Shown here: positions 15,860 to 25,192 of the stretch, piece after piece
Numbering within the stretch: the first letter of the stretch is position 1
How the letters are laid out: every line of letters starts with the position of its first letter
Assembly: GCF_009931655.1 (NCBI RefSeq)
Contig: NZ_CP047984.1
Coordinates: forward strand, 744,001 to 808,000
Length of the DNA: 64,000 nt
Direction: 5' to 3'
Source: Pontibacter russatus
GTDB taxonomy: Bacteria > Bacteroidota > Bacteroidia > Cytophagales > Hymenobacteraceae
The notes under the pieces: generated by a model
What the model was told of the DNA's origin: nothing
Databases searched by the model: none
The model's input: the letters and a program-made list of their open reading frames with translations, nothing else
Made by a program: the position numbers and the translations under genes

Positions 15860-17179
15860 CTATAACTCCACCGGCTTCATGCGCCTGGTCAGCAGGTGTA
15901 TTATCAGCCAGGCCAGCAGGTAGGCAAACCCGCAGATAATAAACAGGATGTTGTAGCCGGCCGTGATGTTACCGAGCTGTTCATAATACTGCAGCAGCGC
16001 CCCCACGAGCAAAGGGAAAAGAGTAGAGGCGATGGACCCGGACATGCCGCCGATGCCGACCACTGAGCTTACCGCCCTTTTGGGTACGATGTCTGACACG
16101 ATGGTGAAGATGTTGGTGCTCCAGGCCTGGTGCGCCGCCGCCGCCAGACTGATGATGCCAACGGCCACCCATATATCCGTGGCGTACCTCGCCAGTATAA
16201 TCGGCATCACCACAATGGCCACAATCAGCAAAGTGACTTTCCGAGCCTTCAAAACGGGCCATCCCCGCTTAATCATATAGGACGACAGGTAGCCACCCCC
16301 GATGCTGCCGAACGTAGTGGCGGTGTAGACCACGGCCAGCGGCAGGCTGGGCTTGGTCAGGTCCAGGTTAAAGGTGGTGGCGAAGTAAGAGGGCAGCCAG
16401 AACAGGAAAAACCACCAGATAGGGTCTGTCAGCACTTTACCCACGATGAACACCCACGTCTGCTTGATGCGCAGGAGCTTACTCCAGTTCAGCGTGCCTG
16501 CGCTTTCCACGACGGCCGGCTCGTTGTCTATATGGATGAAGGCGTACTCCTCGGGGGTGATTTTTTTGTGGCGCGAGGGCACCTCATAGAAGAGCCACCA
16601 GAATATCAGCCACACAAAGCCCAGCGCACCGGTAATGATAAAGGCCTCCTGCCAGCCGTAGGCACTCAGCAACAAGGGCACCAGGAGCGGCGCCGCCACG
16701 GCCCCGATGCTGGTGCCGGAGTTAAAGATGCCGGTGGCCAGGGCGCGCTCCCTCTTCGGAAACCATTCCGCCACCGCTTTCACGGCCGCCGGAAAGTTGC
16801 CGGCCTCCGCCAGCCCCAGCAAACCTCTTACGAGGCCAAACCCCAGCGTGGTGCGCGCGGCGGCGTGCAGGATGGCCGCAATGCTCCACACGGTAACAGA
16901 AACGGCATACCCCATTTTGGAGCCTATCTTATCGATGATGGTGCCGAAAATGATGTAGCCCAGGGCATAGGAGGCCGAGAAAAACATGATGATGTACCCA
17001 TAGTCCAGCTCCGACCAGTTGAATTCAGCCTCCAGGGTAGGTTTCAGCAGGCCGATAACCTGCCTGTCGATGTAATTGATAGTCGTCGCAAAGAAGAGCA
17101 GCGCGCAAACTATCCAGCGGTAATAACCTGTTTTGGCTATCTCCGTGGCAGCCTCCTGGCCTGTTTTAACTTTCTCCAT
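15860..17179 (-). CDS. MFS transporter, hexuronate (ExuT/GudP) family
   Basis: 439 residues with 12 membrane segments. The ExuT-type signature is clear: RWIVCALLFFATTINYIDRQVIGLLKPTL at the N-terminus, GLLGLAEAGNFPAAVKAVAEWFPKRERALATGIFNSG in segments 4-5. This anion:cation symporter group imports glucuronate, galacturonate or related sugar acids across the inner membrane. It lies downstream of uxuB-uxuA-uxaC and a Gfo oxidoreductase on the same strand, which agrees with hexuronate import. A 224-bp gap with a hairpin separates it from the preceding gene, so it may have its own promoter. Confidence 0.88.
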   Translation of the reverse strand: MEKVKTGQEAATEIAKTGYYRWIVCALLFFATTINYIDRQVIGLLKPTLEAEFNWSELDYGYIIMFFSASYALGYIIFGTIIDKIGSKMGYAVSVTVWSIAAILHAAARTTLGFGLVRGLLGLAEAGNFPAAVKAVAEWFPKRERALATGIFNSGTSIGAVAAPLLVPLLLSAYGWQEAFIITGALGFVWLIFWWLFYEVPSRHKKITPEEYAFIHIDNEPAVVESAGTLNWSKLLRIKQTWVFIVGKVLTDPIWWFFLFWLPSYFATTFNLDLTKPSLPLAVVYTATTFGSIGGGYLSSYMIKRGWPVLKARKVTLLIVAIVVMPIILARYATDIWVAVGIISLAAAAHQAWSTNIFTIVSDIVPKRAVSSVVGIGGMSGSIASTLFPLLVGALLQYYEQLGNITAGYNILFIICGFAYLLAWLIIHLLTRRMKPVEL

Positions 17180-17361
17180 GGTATATACTGTTTTCTGTTG
17201 ATGAGGCTATATATAAATGTGGTTCTAAAGCCTGAGGGCTTGAGCCGTTCAGACCGTGGCTAATTGATTACCCAATCAGCAGACAAGCCAAAGCTTTGTA
17301 AGAAATAATCTCGGTTTTTAACCGGTTAAGTATAAAGGCTGTGCCCTCCGGTTTCTCTTCC

Positions 17362-17391
17362 GGCTTTGCCCCTTTCTTTTGGGGCAAAGCC
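17362..17391. terminator. GC-rich hairpin downstream of the Gfo/Idh/MocA gene
   Basis: Perfect 11-bp stem ggctttgcccc/ggggcaaagcc around an 8-nt loop, 12 nt past the stop of the minus-strand gene ending at 17404. No T-run on the minus strand; it may attenuate or protect the transcript end. Confidence 0.5.
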
Positions 17392-17403
17392 AGGCGGCGC
17401 GCC

Positions 17404-18585
17404 TTACAAAATGGTGATGGGCACCTCCGCCCCTTTCCGCTCGGAGGAGACGTAGCCGGCATAGATGGTGGCGATGACGTCTGCGGCCAGGCTGCTGTTA
17501 CTCTCCACCGGTTCCCCGAAGGCCGCAGACCTGTAGAAGGCGTCCATCTCGTGCTGGTAGCCGGCAAACCAGGCCTCGTCCGGCGACATGGACGACCAGC
17601 CCTGCTTTGTCTCGGTTTTCTCCACCACATACACATCCTTGAAATAATGCTCTGACGGGGTGTACGCCTGCATGGCATTGTTGGGGTGGATGTTGCAGAT
17701 GGTGCGGTGGTTGCTGGTGTTCACCTCTATCCAGTTGTGTACGCCGCCCAGCACCAGCTCGCTGGCAAACACATCGGCGATGGTGCCGTCCTCAAACACC
17801 ACGTGCAGCATGGCAAAGTCTTCGATGTCTTTGTAGGTGGTCCTGAGGTTGCCTTCGTCCTGGTAGCCCGGCATGCGGGTGATGGCGTGCGTACGGGCGG
17901 TGATGGTCTTCGGGCGGATGGCTTTCCCGTTACGTACCCGTCCTTCCACGTGCTTCAGGTATATGGCGGCCGACAGTGGGTGGCAGCCTTTCCCAATCAT
18001 GGAGCCGCCGCCGGAGAACTTCCACTGTCCGTAGGCCAGCGAGTGCGAACCGGAGTGAGACTCCTCGCCGTGCATCCAGATGATCTGGGCGCCTGTCTTC
18101 TCCAGCACCTCACGCTCTTTCTGGATGGCGGGGGCATATACCCAGTTCTCGGCATACATAATCACGCCTTCACTTTCCTTTTCGACCTCCAACATCCGGC
18201 TGAGGCTTTGCAGTGTTTCCTCCAGGCCTTTCTCCCGCGAAAAAGTGTCTCCGCTGAACCCCTCGCTGCCGTCGCCGAAGTACCCGGTGAAGGGCTTTTC
18301 CACGATCACGTGCCTGTTCTGCTTCAAGGCTTGTATCACAATCGGCTCGTGCGTAACGGGCGGGGTGCAGACGTGCAGTATGTCGCTTTGGCTGATTAAA
18401 TCCTCCAGGCTGTGAAACGCCTTCAGGCCTCTGGTGTCGGTATACTCCCGCAACTCATCCGCAGAAACGGAGTACACGCCCACTATTTCCACCTTGGCGC
18501 TAAAAACACGCTGCAGCGCCTCGTAATGAAACCTGGCGGCGAAGCCGGAGCCAATGATCCCGGCCCGAATAACTTTTTTATCCAT
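17404..18585 (-). CDS. Gfo/Idh/MocA-family oxidoreductase (cytoplasmic)
   Basis: 393 residues, no signal peptide. N-terminal Rossmann fold with GIIGSGFAARFHYEAL, then HVCTPPVTHEPIVIQALKQNRHVIVEKPFTG, containing the EKP motif usual in this family. The C-terminal alpha/beta domain contains GGSMIGKGCHPLSAAIYLKHVEG, with a His in the substrate pocket. These NAD(P)-dependent enzymes oxidise sugar hydroxyls. Position between uxaC and the uronate transporter suggests it feeds a sugar-acid or oxidised sugar into the same pathway. Exact substrate unknown. Confidence 0.88.
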   Translation of the reverse strand: MDKKVIRAGIIGSGFAARFHYEALQRVFSAKVEIVGVYSVSADELREYTDTRGLKAFHSLEDLISQSDILHVCTPPVTHEPIVIQALKQNRHVIVEKPFTGYFGDGSEGFSGDTFSREKGLEETLQSLSRMLEVEKESEGVIMYAENWVYAPAIQKEREVLEKTGAQIIWMHGEESHSGSHSLAYGQWKFSGGGSMIGKGCHPLSAAIYLKHVEGRVRNGKAIRPKTITARTHAITRMPGYQDEGNLRTTYKDIEDFAMLHVVFEDGTIADVFASELVLGGVHNWIEVNTSNHRTICNIHPNNAMQAYTPSEHYFKDVYVVEKTETKQGWSSMSPDEAWFAGYQHEMDAFYRSAAFGEPVESNSSLAADVIATIYAGYVSSERKGAEVPITIL

Positions 18586-18682
18586 TGTGTAAGCTGGTTT
18601 GTATATGCTTCAATGCTTTATATATGGTGCAATATTTGGCGCAAGCGCCTATGCTCGTGCCTGACTTTCCTGAGCTTCTCCC

Positions 18683-20161
18683 TTAATAGGTAAAGTAATC
18701 CCGGGCGTTGTTGTAGCAGATGTCCTGTATCATTTTGCCTATCCAGGGGATGTCGGCGGGAAGCAGGCCCTGCTCGATGTCATCGCCAAACATGTTGCAC
18801 AGCAGCCTGCGGAAGTACTCGTGCCGTGAATAGGACAGGAAGGAGCGCGAGTCGGTGAGCATGCCCACAAAGCAGCTGATGAGGCCTATGTTGGAGAGGG
18901 CGTTCATCTGGTCCTTCATGCCGTCCAGCTGGTCCATAAACCACCACGCGGAGCCGAACTGTATTTTGCCTTTGATGCCCGCACTCTGGAAGTTGCCCGT
19001 CATGGCGGCGAAAGCGGCATTGTCGGCCGGATTCAGGTTGTAGAGGATGGTTTTGGCGAGATGGCTCTCCTCTTCCAGGCCGTTGAAGAAGGCGGCCATG
19101 TTGGCGGCCTGGGGAAAATCGCCGATGGAGTCGTAGCCGGTGTCGGGGCCGTTGGCCTGCAGCATGCGGGTGTTGTTGTTGCGCAGCGCGCCTAGGTGGA
19201 ACTGTTGCACCCAGCCCTTCTGGTAATACATTTTGCAGAGCGCGTGCAGCACCATCGCGGCAAACTCCTGCTCATATATGGCCGCCTCTGTGTCATCACC
19301 TTCCACGACGTCAGCAAAAACTTCCACGAGCTTCCCGATCTGCGTTTTGGAGAAAGGTATATAGGCCAGGCCGTGGTCGGAGACGCGGCAGCCGTTGGCA
19401 TGGAAAAAATTAACGCGCTGCTGCAGCGCCTCCAGCAGCGTGCCGATGCTGTTGATCTTCACCCCGCTGGCCTCTGAGAGCCTTCGGAGGTAGGTTCTGA
19501 AGGCCTCCCCTCCCGCCAGGTTCAGCGCCTTGTCGGGCCGGAAGGAAGGCAGCACTTTTACCTTGAAGCCGGAGGCGGCTATCTGCTGGTGGTACTGCAG
19601 GTTATCCACCGGATCATCCGTCGTGCCGACCATCTCGACCTTAAAGTGCTCCAGCAAACCCCGCGGTGTGAAGGCAGGCTGCTGCAGCAGCTCGTTGCAG
19701 CGGTCATATATGGCTTTGCCGTTTTCCCCGTTCAGGAGTTCTGTCACGCCAAAAGGATTCTTCAGCTCCATGTGCGCCCAGTGGTACAGCGGGTTGCGCA
19801 TGGTATGGGGCAGGGCCGCCGCCCAGGTCATGAACTTCTCCTCGTCGGTGGCCTCGCCGGTGATGTACTTTTCCTCGATGCCCAGCGTGCGAAGCGCCCG
19901 CCACTTGTAGTGGTCTCCGGTCAGCCATATATCCGTCATGTTGGCAAAGGGCTTGTTCTCGGCGATGGCCTGCGGCGACAGGTGGCAGTGGTAGTCGATG
20001 ATGGGCATGTCTTTAGCGTAGGCATGGTACAGCTCTTTCGCGGTCTCCGTCTGCAGCAGAAAATCCTCGCCCATAAAACTGTTCCCGGTCCTTCTGTATG
20101 TTTGTTTTGCCGCTGTGGGCGCTTCTGTGGCTTCTTCTTTCATAGAGCTTTTATTTAACAT
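18683..20161 (-). CDS. uxaC: Glucuronate isomerase (uronate isomerase)
   Basis: 492 residues from ATG 20161; ATG at 20143 or 20074 ([10 protein letters not shown], where the E. coli protein aligns) are alternatives. Metal-site motif [15 protein letters not shown], the [21 protein letters not shown] stretch and the C-terminal [18 protein letters not shown] are all UxaC hallmarks. It converts D-glucuronate to D-fructuronate, or galacturonate to tagaturonate, the first step of hexuronate breakdown. Overlaps the uxuA stop by 11 nt, so translation is probably coupled. The tagaturonate branch genes (uxaA, uxaB) are absent here, favouring glucuronate as substrate. Confidence 0.95.
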   Translation of the reverse strand: MLNKSSMKEEATEAPTAAKQTYRRTGNSFMGEDFLLQTETAKELYHAYAKDMPIIDYHCHLSPQAIAENKPFANMTDIWLTGDHYKWRALRTLGIEEKYITGEATDEEKFMTWAAALPHTMRNPLYHWAHMELKNPFGVTELLNGENGKAIYDRCNELLQQPAFTPRGLLEHFKVEMVGTTDDPVDNLQYHQQIAASGFKVKVLPSFRPDKALNLAGGEAFRTYLRRLSEASGVKINSIGTLLEALQQRVNFFHANGCRVSDHGLAYIPFSKTQIGKLVEVFADVVEGDDTEAAIYEQEFAAMVLHALCKMYYQKGWVQQFHLGALRNNNTRMLQANGPDTGYDSIGDFPQAANMAAFFNGLEEESHLAKTILYNLNPADNAAFAAMTGNFQSAGIKGKIQFGSAWWFMDQLDGMKDQMNALSNIGLISCFVGMLTDSRSFLSYSRHEYFRRLLCNMFGDDIEQGLLPADIPWIGKMIQDICYNNARDYFTY

Positions 20162-21323
20162 TCATTGATCGTGCGATTCCCATCTCCAGCCCGCGCAGCT
20201 CGGCCAGCCCGCGCAGCCTGCCGATGGCAGAGTAGCCGGGGTTGGTGACTTTGTGCAGGTCGTCGAGCATCTGGTGGCCGTGGTCGGGGCGGAACGGAAT
20301 GGGCTGTTCCCGCCTGCTGTTGAGGAGAATGAGCTCTTTCATCACCGCATACATGTCCACGTCGCCCTCCAGGTGGTTGGCCTCGTAAAAGTTGCCGTCC
20401 GCATCCCGCTGCGTGCTGCGCAGGTGTACGAAGTTGATGCGCTCCCCGAACTGCCTCACAATTCCCGGCAGGTCGTTGTCGGGCCGCACGCCAAACGAGC
20501 CTGTGCAGAAGCACAAGCCGTTGCTCAGCGACGGCACCGCCTCCACCAGGGCCGCTACATCGGCGGCCGTGCTCACCACCCGCGGCAGCCCCAGGATGCT
20601 GTAAGGTGGGTCGTCCGGGTGGATGACCATTTTCACGCCTGCTTCCTCCGCCACCGGAACTACCTCCTGCAGGAAATAGATGAGGTGCTGCCGCAGTCTG
20701 TCGGCATCAATGCCCGCGTAGGCGTCCAGCGCCTGCTGAAACTGGCCCAGCGTAAAGCTCTCTTCGCTGCCGGGCAGCCCGGCGATGATGTTGCGTTGCA
20801 GGAGTTGCTTCTCCTCCGCGCTCATGGCTTCAAAGCGCTGCTTGGCCTTTTCCAGTTCCTGCGCGGTATAGTCCTTCGCAGCGTCCTTTCGCTGCAGCAT
20901 ATGGACATCAAAGGCGATAAAGGCGGCCTTCTCAAAACGCAGGGCTTTCGAGCCATCCTCCACCGTATAGCTCAGGTCGGTGCGGGTCCAGTCCAGCACC
21001 GGCATGAAGTTGTAGGTGACGATGCGGATGCCGCAGGAGGCCAGGTTCCTCACCGACTGCCTGTAGTTTTCTATATAGGTTTTGAAATTCCCGGCCTGGG
21101 TTTTGATGGCCTCGTGCACCGGCACGCTTTCCACCACGCTCCACACCAGCCCGGCGCGTTCCACCTCCGCCTGGCGCTTCCTGATTTCCTCCACGGGCCA
21201 CACCTCCCCATTGGGTATATGGTGCAGCGCCGTCACGATGTCGGTGGCACCGGCCTGCCTGATGTCCTGTAAGGATACCGGGTCTTTCGGCCCGTACCAT
21301 CTCCAGCTCTGTAACAAGGGCAT
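20151..21323 (-). CDS. uxuA: Mannonate dehydratase
   Basis: 390 residues, full length. The N-terminal [37 protein letters not shown] block and [27 protein letters not shown] metal-binding block (His and Asp of the Mn/Fe site) identify UxuA; CFCTGSFG and HLRST follow. It dehydrates D-mannonate to 2-keto-3-deoxygluconate, third step of glucuronate breakdown. Follows uxuB (28-bp gap) and overlaps uxaC. KDG kinase and aldolase genes are not in this window. Confidence 0.96.
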   Translation of the reverse strand: MPLLQSWRWYGPKDPVSLQDIRQAGATDIVTALHHIPNGEVWPVEEIRKRQAEVERAGLVWSVVESVPVHEAIKTQAGNFKTYIENYRQSVRNLASCGIRIVTYNFMPVLDWTRTDLSYTVEDGSKALRFEKAAFIAFDVHMLQRKDAAKDYTAQELEKAKQRFEAMSAEEKQLLQRNIIAGLPGSEESFTLGQFQQALDAYAGIDADRLRQHLIYFLQEVVPVAEEAGVKMVIHPDDPPYSILGLPRVVSTAADVAALVEAVPSLSNGLCFCTGSFGVRPDNDLPGIVRQFGERINFVHLRSTQRDADGNFYEANHLEGDVDMYAVMKELILLNSRREQPIPFRPDHGHQMLDDLHKVTNPGYSAIGRLRGLAELRGLEMGIARSMNVK

Positions 21324-21351
21324 ATATAAATACGATTAAATTTTTCCTAAC

Positions 21352-22173
21352 CTAAACTCCGCTGAAGGCGTTGAAGCCTCCGTCCACCAGCAGCGTCTCG
21401 CCGTTCACAAATTTAGAGGCGTCGCTTAAAAGGTAGATGAGCGTGCCCGTCAGTTCCTCCGGGTTGCCCAGCCTGCGGAAAGGCGTGTGGTTGATGAATT
21501 TCTGTGCCCGATCCGTATAGCTTCCGTCCGGGGCCAGCAACAGGGTGCGGTTCTGCTCCGTCAGGAACACGCCGGGCGCGATGGCGTTCACCCGCACGCC
21601 GTCGCCATACCGCAGCGCCAGTTCCACCGCCATCCACTGCGTGTAGGCCTCCACCGCTTTTTTGGCCATGGTATAGCCCAGCACCCGCGTCAGGGGCCGT
21701 TGCGCCGTCAGTGATGAGATGTTGACGATGGCCCCCTTCCCCTTCTCCGCGATCACGCGCCCAAAGATGTGTGTCGGGATGATGGTGCCGAACAGGTTCA
21801 GGTCCACCGCTTTCCGGGTGTCTTCAATTTTAGCGTCGAACAGGTTCTGGTCGGGCATGATGGTGGCGCCCGGTATGTTACCGCCCGCAGCATTCACCAG
21901 CCCGTCAATCGTTCCCCAGGTTTTCAGCACTTCCTCTTTTGCGGTGTTCATCTGCCCCTCGTTCAGCACATCGCCCAGAATGGCGATGGCTTCGCCGCCA
22001 GCGGCCTTGATGGCGGCCACCCGCTCGTCGGCCCGCTCCCGGTTGCGCCCCAGAATGGCCACTTTGGCCCCAGCCTCGCCCAAGGCCAGCGACATGGCCT
22101 CGCCCAGGATGCCGGTGGCCCCCGTCATCACGATTACTTTGCCTGCTAATGAAAACTGTTCAATTCCACTCAT
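21352..22173 (-). CDS. uxuB: D-mannonate oxidoreductase (SDR-type fructuronate reductase)
   Basis: 273 residues of the SDR superfamily: TGATGILG cofactor loop, NAAGGN, catalytic Ser in ISSLTAQ and YTMAKKA (YxxxK). This is the SDR type of mannonate oxidoreductase known from Bacillus (YjmF/UxuB), not the long-chain E. coli type. It reduces D-fructuronate to D-mannonate, the step between UxaC and UxuA, both encoded directly downstream. First gene of the uxuB-uxuA-uxaC run, 294 bp downstream of a LacI gene, with an operator-like site at 22365. Confidence 0.88.
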   Translation of the reverse strand: MSGIEQFSLAGKVIVMTGATGILGEAMSLALGEAGAKVAILGRNRERADERVAAIKAAGGEAIAILGDVLNEGQMNTAKEEVLKTWGTIDGLVNAAGGNIPGATIMPDQNLFDAKIEDTRKAVDLNLFGTIIPTHIFGRVIAEKGKGAIVNISSLTAQRPLTRVLGYTMAKKAVEAYTQWMAVELALRYGDGVRVNAIAPGVFLTEQNRTLLLAPDGSYTDRAQKFINHTPFRRLGNPEELTGTLIYLLSDASKFVNGETLLVDGGFNAFSGV

Positions 22174-22467
22174 GTGTTTGTGTCAGGTTTATAGGGTAAA
22201 CTCTGGTAAATGCCTGGCTATATATGCTATATATAAAGCGTCCGGCTAGGCAGGGAAAAACAGACAAAGCTCTGCGCCAACTGCGTCGGCTCGACTGTAT
22301 CACCCAGGTTCTATATGTCAGTAGCCCTGCAAGTGCTGTAGCCTATTTCAGTCGGCTTGCACACAATCGATTGCATATATGGCCCGAAAAAGACGTTCCT
22401 GCTATTATGTCTATCCAGTCCCCGGTTTCATTCATTTAAGTTAGGATAAATTATCAAGAGCGCAAAC
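22174..22467. other. Leader/control region of the uxu operon
   Basis: 294 bp without a gene between the lacI-type gene and uxuB. It contains TATATA words, the operator-like site at 22365-22380 and, at its far edge (22463-22470, reaching into the LacI stop), a minus-strand TAAGTTTG that could be a -7 box. Confidence 0.6.
22365..22380 (-). promoter_or_regulatory. LacI-type operator candidate upstream of uxuB
   Basis: AATCGATTGCATATAT, containing the palindrome AATCGATT with central CG as in LacI-family operators. The same 16 bases occur at 26795-26810, and a variant at 57679-57694. Confidence 0.55.
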
Positions 22468-23523
22468 TTATCCGCCGCTTGAAGCGCGTTTGATCACTTC
22501 CACAGGGGTCGTGAGCGAGATGAGGCTTCGGCCGGGCTTTACCTTCTGCCGCACCAAATCCATGATGAGCCGCGCGGCCAGTTCGCCCATCTCATGCGGA
22601 AACTGCTCCACTGACGTGATGGACGGCTGGATGATCTGTGCGCGGGGGTCGTTGGAGTAGCCAGCCAGCTTCAGGTCATCCGGGATTCTCAGGTTGATTT
22701 TCCTGGCGTACTCCAGCACCGCAATGGCCGTGGAGTCGTTGCAGGTGAACACGGCATCCGGATATGGCTTGTCCTTAAAAAGCGTCTCGCAGGTCTTCAG
22801 GGCTTTCTCTTTGGTCAGCTCGTGGAAAAAAACGATGCTTTCGTCCAGCGGTATCCTGTGTTTTTTCAGCGCTTCTTTGTAGCCCGCGTACCGGTCGCGG
22901 TACAGGCTGCAGCTAAGTGGGCCGCTGATGTGCGCGATGCGGCGGCAGCCCTGCTCCAGCAGGTGCAGCGTCGACTGGTAGCCGCCCTGGAAGTCGTCGC
23001 CCTGTATCTTGTGGGCGGGATAGCCGTTCGGCACCCGGTCGTAAAACACGAGGGGCACGTTTGCCTTCGAGAACACATCGAATGCGGAGAAGTCCTCGGT
23101 GTACAGCGTGGCCGAAACTATCAGGCCTTCCACGCGCAGGGCATGCAGCACGTTCACGAGCTGCTTCTCCAGCGCCGGCGACTCGTTCGACTGGAAGATC
23201 ATCAGGTTGTAGTCGCATTTGTGCAGCTCGTTCTGGATGGCCGTGATAACCGCCGACTGGAAGTACATGGATATGCGGGGCACAATCAGGCCGATGATGT
23301 TGGACTTGCTTTTGCGGAGGCTGGAGGCCATTGCGTTGAGCTGGTAGCCCGCCTTGTCCACCGCCTGCCGCACGCGCTGCTTCGTGTCCTGGCTTACGTG
23401 CGGGTGGTTGCTCAAAGCCCTTGAAACGGTGGACGTGGAAAGGCCAAGCTCAAGGGCAATATCCTTCAGCCTGTGCTGAGGCTGTTTACTGCTGTCTGAA
23501 CTGCCACTGTCCTCCTGTTTCAT
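22468..23523 (-). CDS. LacI-family transcriptional regulator of the uronate locus
   Basis: 351 residues from the ATG at 23523 (an upstream TTG reading adds four residues). N-terminal HTH RLKDIALELGLSTSTVSRALSNHPHVS and hinge helix ASSLRKSKSNIIGLIVP, then a periplasmic-binding-protein-like sugar domain of the Bacteroidota type (ending PVEVIKRASSGG). It should repress target genes until a sugar or sugar acid binds. Sits between the DUF1080/Gfo pair and the uxu genes, on the same strand, and is the obvious candidate for binding the repeated AATCGATTGCATATAT site. Effector unknown. Confidence 0.92.
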   Translation of the reverse strand: MKQEDSGSSDSSKQPQHRLKDIALELGLSTSTVSRALSNHPHVSQDTKQRVRQAVDKAGYQLNAMASSLRKSKSNIIGLIVPRISMYFQSAVITAIQNELHKCDYNLMIFQSNESPALEKQLVNVLHALRVEGLIVSATLYTEDFSAFDVFSKANVPLVFYDRVPNGYPAHKIQGDDFQGGYQSTLHLLEQGCRRIAHISGPLSCSLYRDRYAGYKEALKKHRIPLDESIVFFHELTKEKALKTCETLFKDKPYPDAVFTCNDSTAIAVLEYARKINLRIPDDLKLAGYSNDPRAQIIQPSITSVEQFPHEMGELAARLIMDLVRQKVKPGRSLISLTTPVEVIKRASSGG

Positions 23524-23755
23524 ATGTGTCTTCAACTATAAAGAATTCTAACTCCTCCCGGCTACGCCATTCTGTATGGCTGGCATAATATATATAATCC
23601 ATCCAGGAGTAAAACTATGGCAGCCTGACCTTTATGGAGAAAACTCGCAACCCCGGAAAAGAAGGCTATAGAGGTTTTCCCTTGCAGCCCAGCCATATAG
23701 CGCGGCAGCCCCTGGCTATATGGCTGCTGGCCTATATATAGCCGCTGCCGCAAGC

Positions 23756-25099
23756 TTAGCTCGCGACCACTTCCTGCTTCGCCTCGTCGAAGGTGACGCG
23801 CTTGCCCGTTTGCATGGCCACCCGCGTCATGATGTTGGCGACGGAGTGGTTGTAGCCGGCCTTCACCGACGCGTGCGGGGTTTCGCGGCTGCGCACGCAC
23901 TCCATCCAGTTGCGCATGTGCAGCGACGTCATCGGGTCGCCGCCCGTGTTGGCAGCCGTGGAAACCTTTGCCTGCGAGGGCAGGGTATATTCCGCCAGCA
24001 GGTTCGCCTGCATACCCATGTCGTCGGCCATATCGGCTGTCAAGCCGCCTTCGGAGGTTATTTTGTTCGTGTCCAGGTTCAGCATGCCGCCGTTGGAGTA
24101 ATAGAGCTCCTTCACGCCCCCCGCCGAGTTGCTGAAGCGGGAAGAGTACACCACCTGGAAGCCCTTGCCCGGATCATCGCCCGGACCGTAATCGAACACA
24201 GCTGTCAGGGTGTCCGGGTTTTCGCGGCCGTCCGCCCACATATAGATGCCGCCGTTGGCCGCCACGCTGCGGGGGTGCTCCAGGTCCGTGAACCAGTGTA
24301 CGGTGTCTATCTGGTGCGACATCCACTGCCCCGGGATGCCGGAGGAGTAAGGCCAGAACAGACGGTACTCCAGATACTTGCGCGGGTCCCATTCAACTTT
24401 AGGGCGGTTCATCAGGAAGCGGTCCCAGTCGGTGTCCTCCTTGCGGATCTGGCTCACCAGTTCGGGCCTTCGCCAGCGGCCGGGCTGGTTCACGTTCCAG
24501 GTCATCTCCACCATCTTGATGTCGCCGAACTTGCCGGACTTGATGTACTCGTTGGCGGCTATATAGTTCGGGGCGCTGCGGCGCTGCGAGCCGATCTGCA
24601 CGATCTTGCCGGTGTCTTCTACCGCTTTGAGGATGGCGCGGGCGTCTTCCATGGTTTCGGCCATCGGCTTCTCCAGGTACACGTCCTTGCCGTTGCGCAC
24701 GGCCTCCACGCCCATCAGCGCATGCTGGAAATCCGCGGTGCTGATGATGACGGCGTCGATGTCCTTCTTGGAGTGCAGCTCGTCGTTGTTGCGGTACTTC
24801 TTCAGTTTAAGCCCGTGCTTCTCCTTCGCATAGGCCTCGGCCTCGTCGCGGCGGCGGTTCCATATATCCGACACGCCCACAAACTCGAAGTTCATGTCTT
24901 TAGCGTGCTCCATAAAAGCCGGGTACAACGAGTGCCTGAACCGGTCGGAAAAACCGATGATGCCCACCCTCACCCTGTCGTTCGCCCCCAGGATGTTCCC
25001 GTAACTTTTGGCGCTAAAGCCCATCACAGACAAACCAACTGTTCCCATAACAGCTTTTTTGAGAAAATCTCGGCGGGCATTGTTCTCCTTGTGCTCCAT
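23756..25099 (-). CDS. Gfo/Idh/MocA-family oxidoreductase with Tat signal
   Basis: 447 residues. The N-terminus NARRDFLKKAVMGTVGLSVMGFSAKSYG is a twin-arginine-type signal (RRDFLKK), so the enzyme is exported folded with its cofactor. Rossmann motif VGIIGFSDRFRHSL, then YLEKPMAETMEDARAI (EKP motif). The C-terminal domain is the GH109-like/secreted oxidoreductase type (YSSGIPGQWMSHQIDTVHWFT). Such exported members oxidise glycosides at C3 in redox glycoside cleavage. The DUF1080 gene lies 93 bp upstream on the same strand, so the pair is probably co-transcribed. Confidence 0.88.
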   Translation of the reverse strand: MEHKENNARRDFLKKAVMGTVGLSVMGFSAKSYGNILGANDRVRVGIIGFSDRFRHSLYPAFMEHAKDMNFEFVGVSDIWNRRRDEAEAYAKEKHGLKLKKYRNNDELHSKKDIDAVIISTADFQHALMGVEAVRNGKDVYLEKPMAETMEDARAILKAVEDTGKIVQIGSQRRSAPNYIAANEYIKSGKFGDIKMVEMTWNVNQPGRWRRPELVSQIRKEDTDWDRFLMNRPKVEWDPRKYLEYRLFWPYSSGIPGQWMSHQIDTVHWFTDLEHPRSVAANGGIYMWADGRENPDTLTAVFDYGPGDDPGKGFQVVYSSRFSNSAGGVKELYYSNGGMLNLDTNKITSEGGLTADMADDMGMQANLLAEYTLPSQAKVSTAANTGGDPMTSLHMRNWMECVRSRETPHASVKAGYNHSVANIMTRVAMQTGKRVTFDEAKQEVVAS

Positions 25100-25192
25100 G
25101 TTTTTGTTCGTTTTGGAATACGCTTGAAATTTATCTGATCCGGGTTTGCGGCAAGCTGCGCGCGGGCAGCGGCGCTGCGTTATCCGGCTTTG

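Noticed and set aside
14458..15939. Plus-strand frame of 493 codons inside the cytochrome/dehydrogenase gene
   Set aside because: It lies opposite a full-length gene with recognised domains and has no motif of its own; such long antisense frames are expected in GC-rich coding DNA.
16130..17263. 377-codon plus-strand frame opposite the MFS transporter gene
   Set aside because: Gln/Arg/His-rich antisense translation of a membrane protein gene, no domain.
23720..25138. Plus-strand frame of 472 codons opposite the Tat-Gfo oxidoreductase gene
   Set aside because: His/Val/Ala-rich translation without domains, antisense to a clear enzyme gene.
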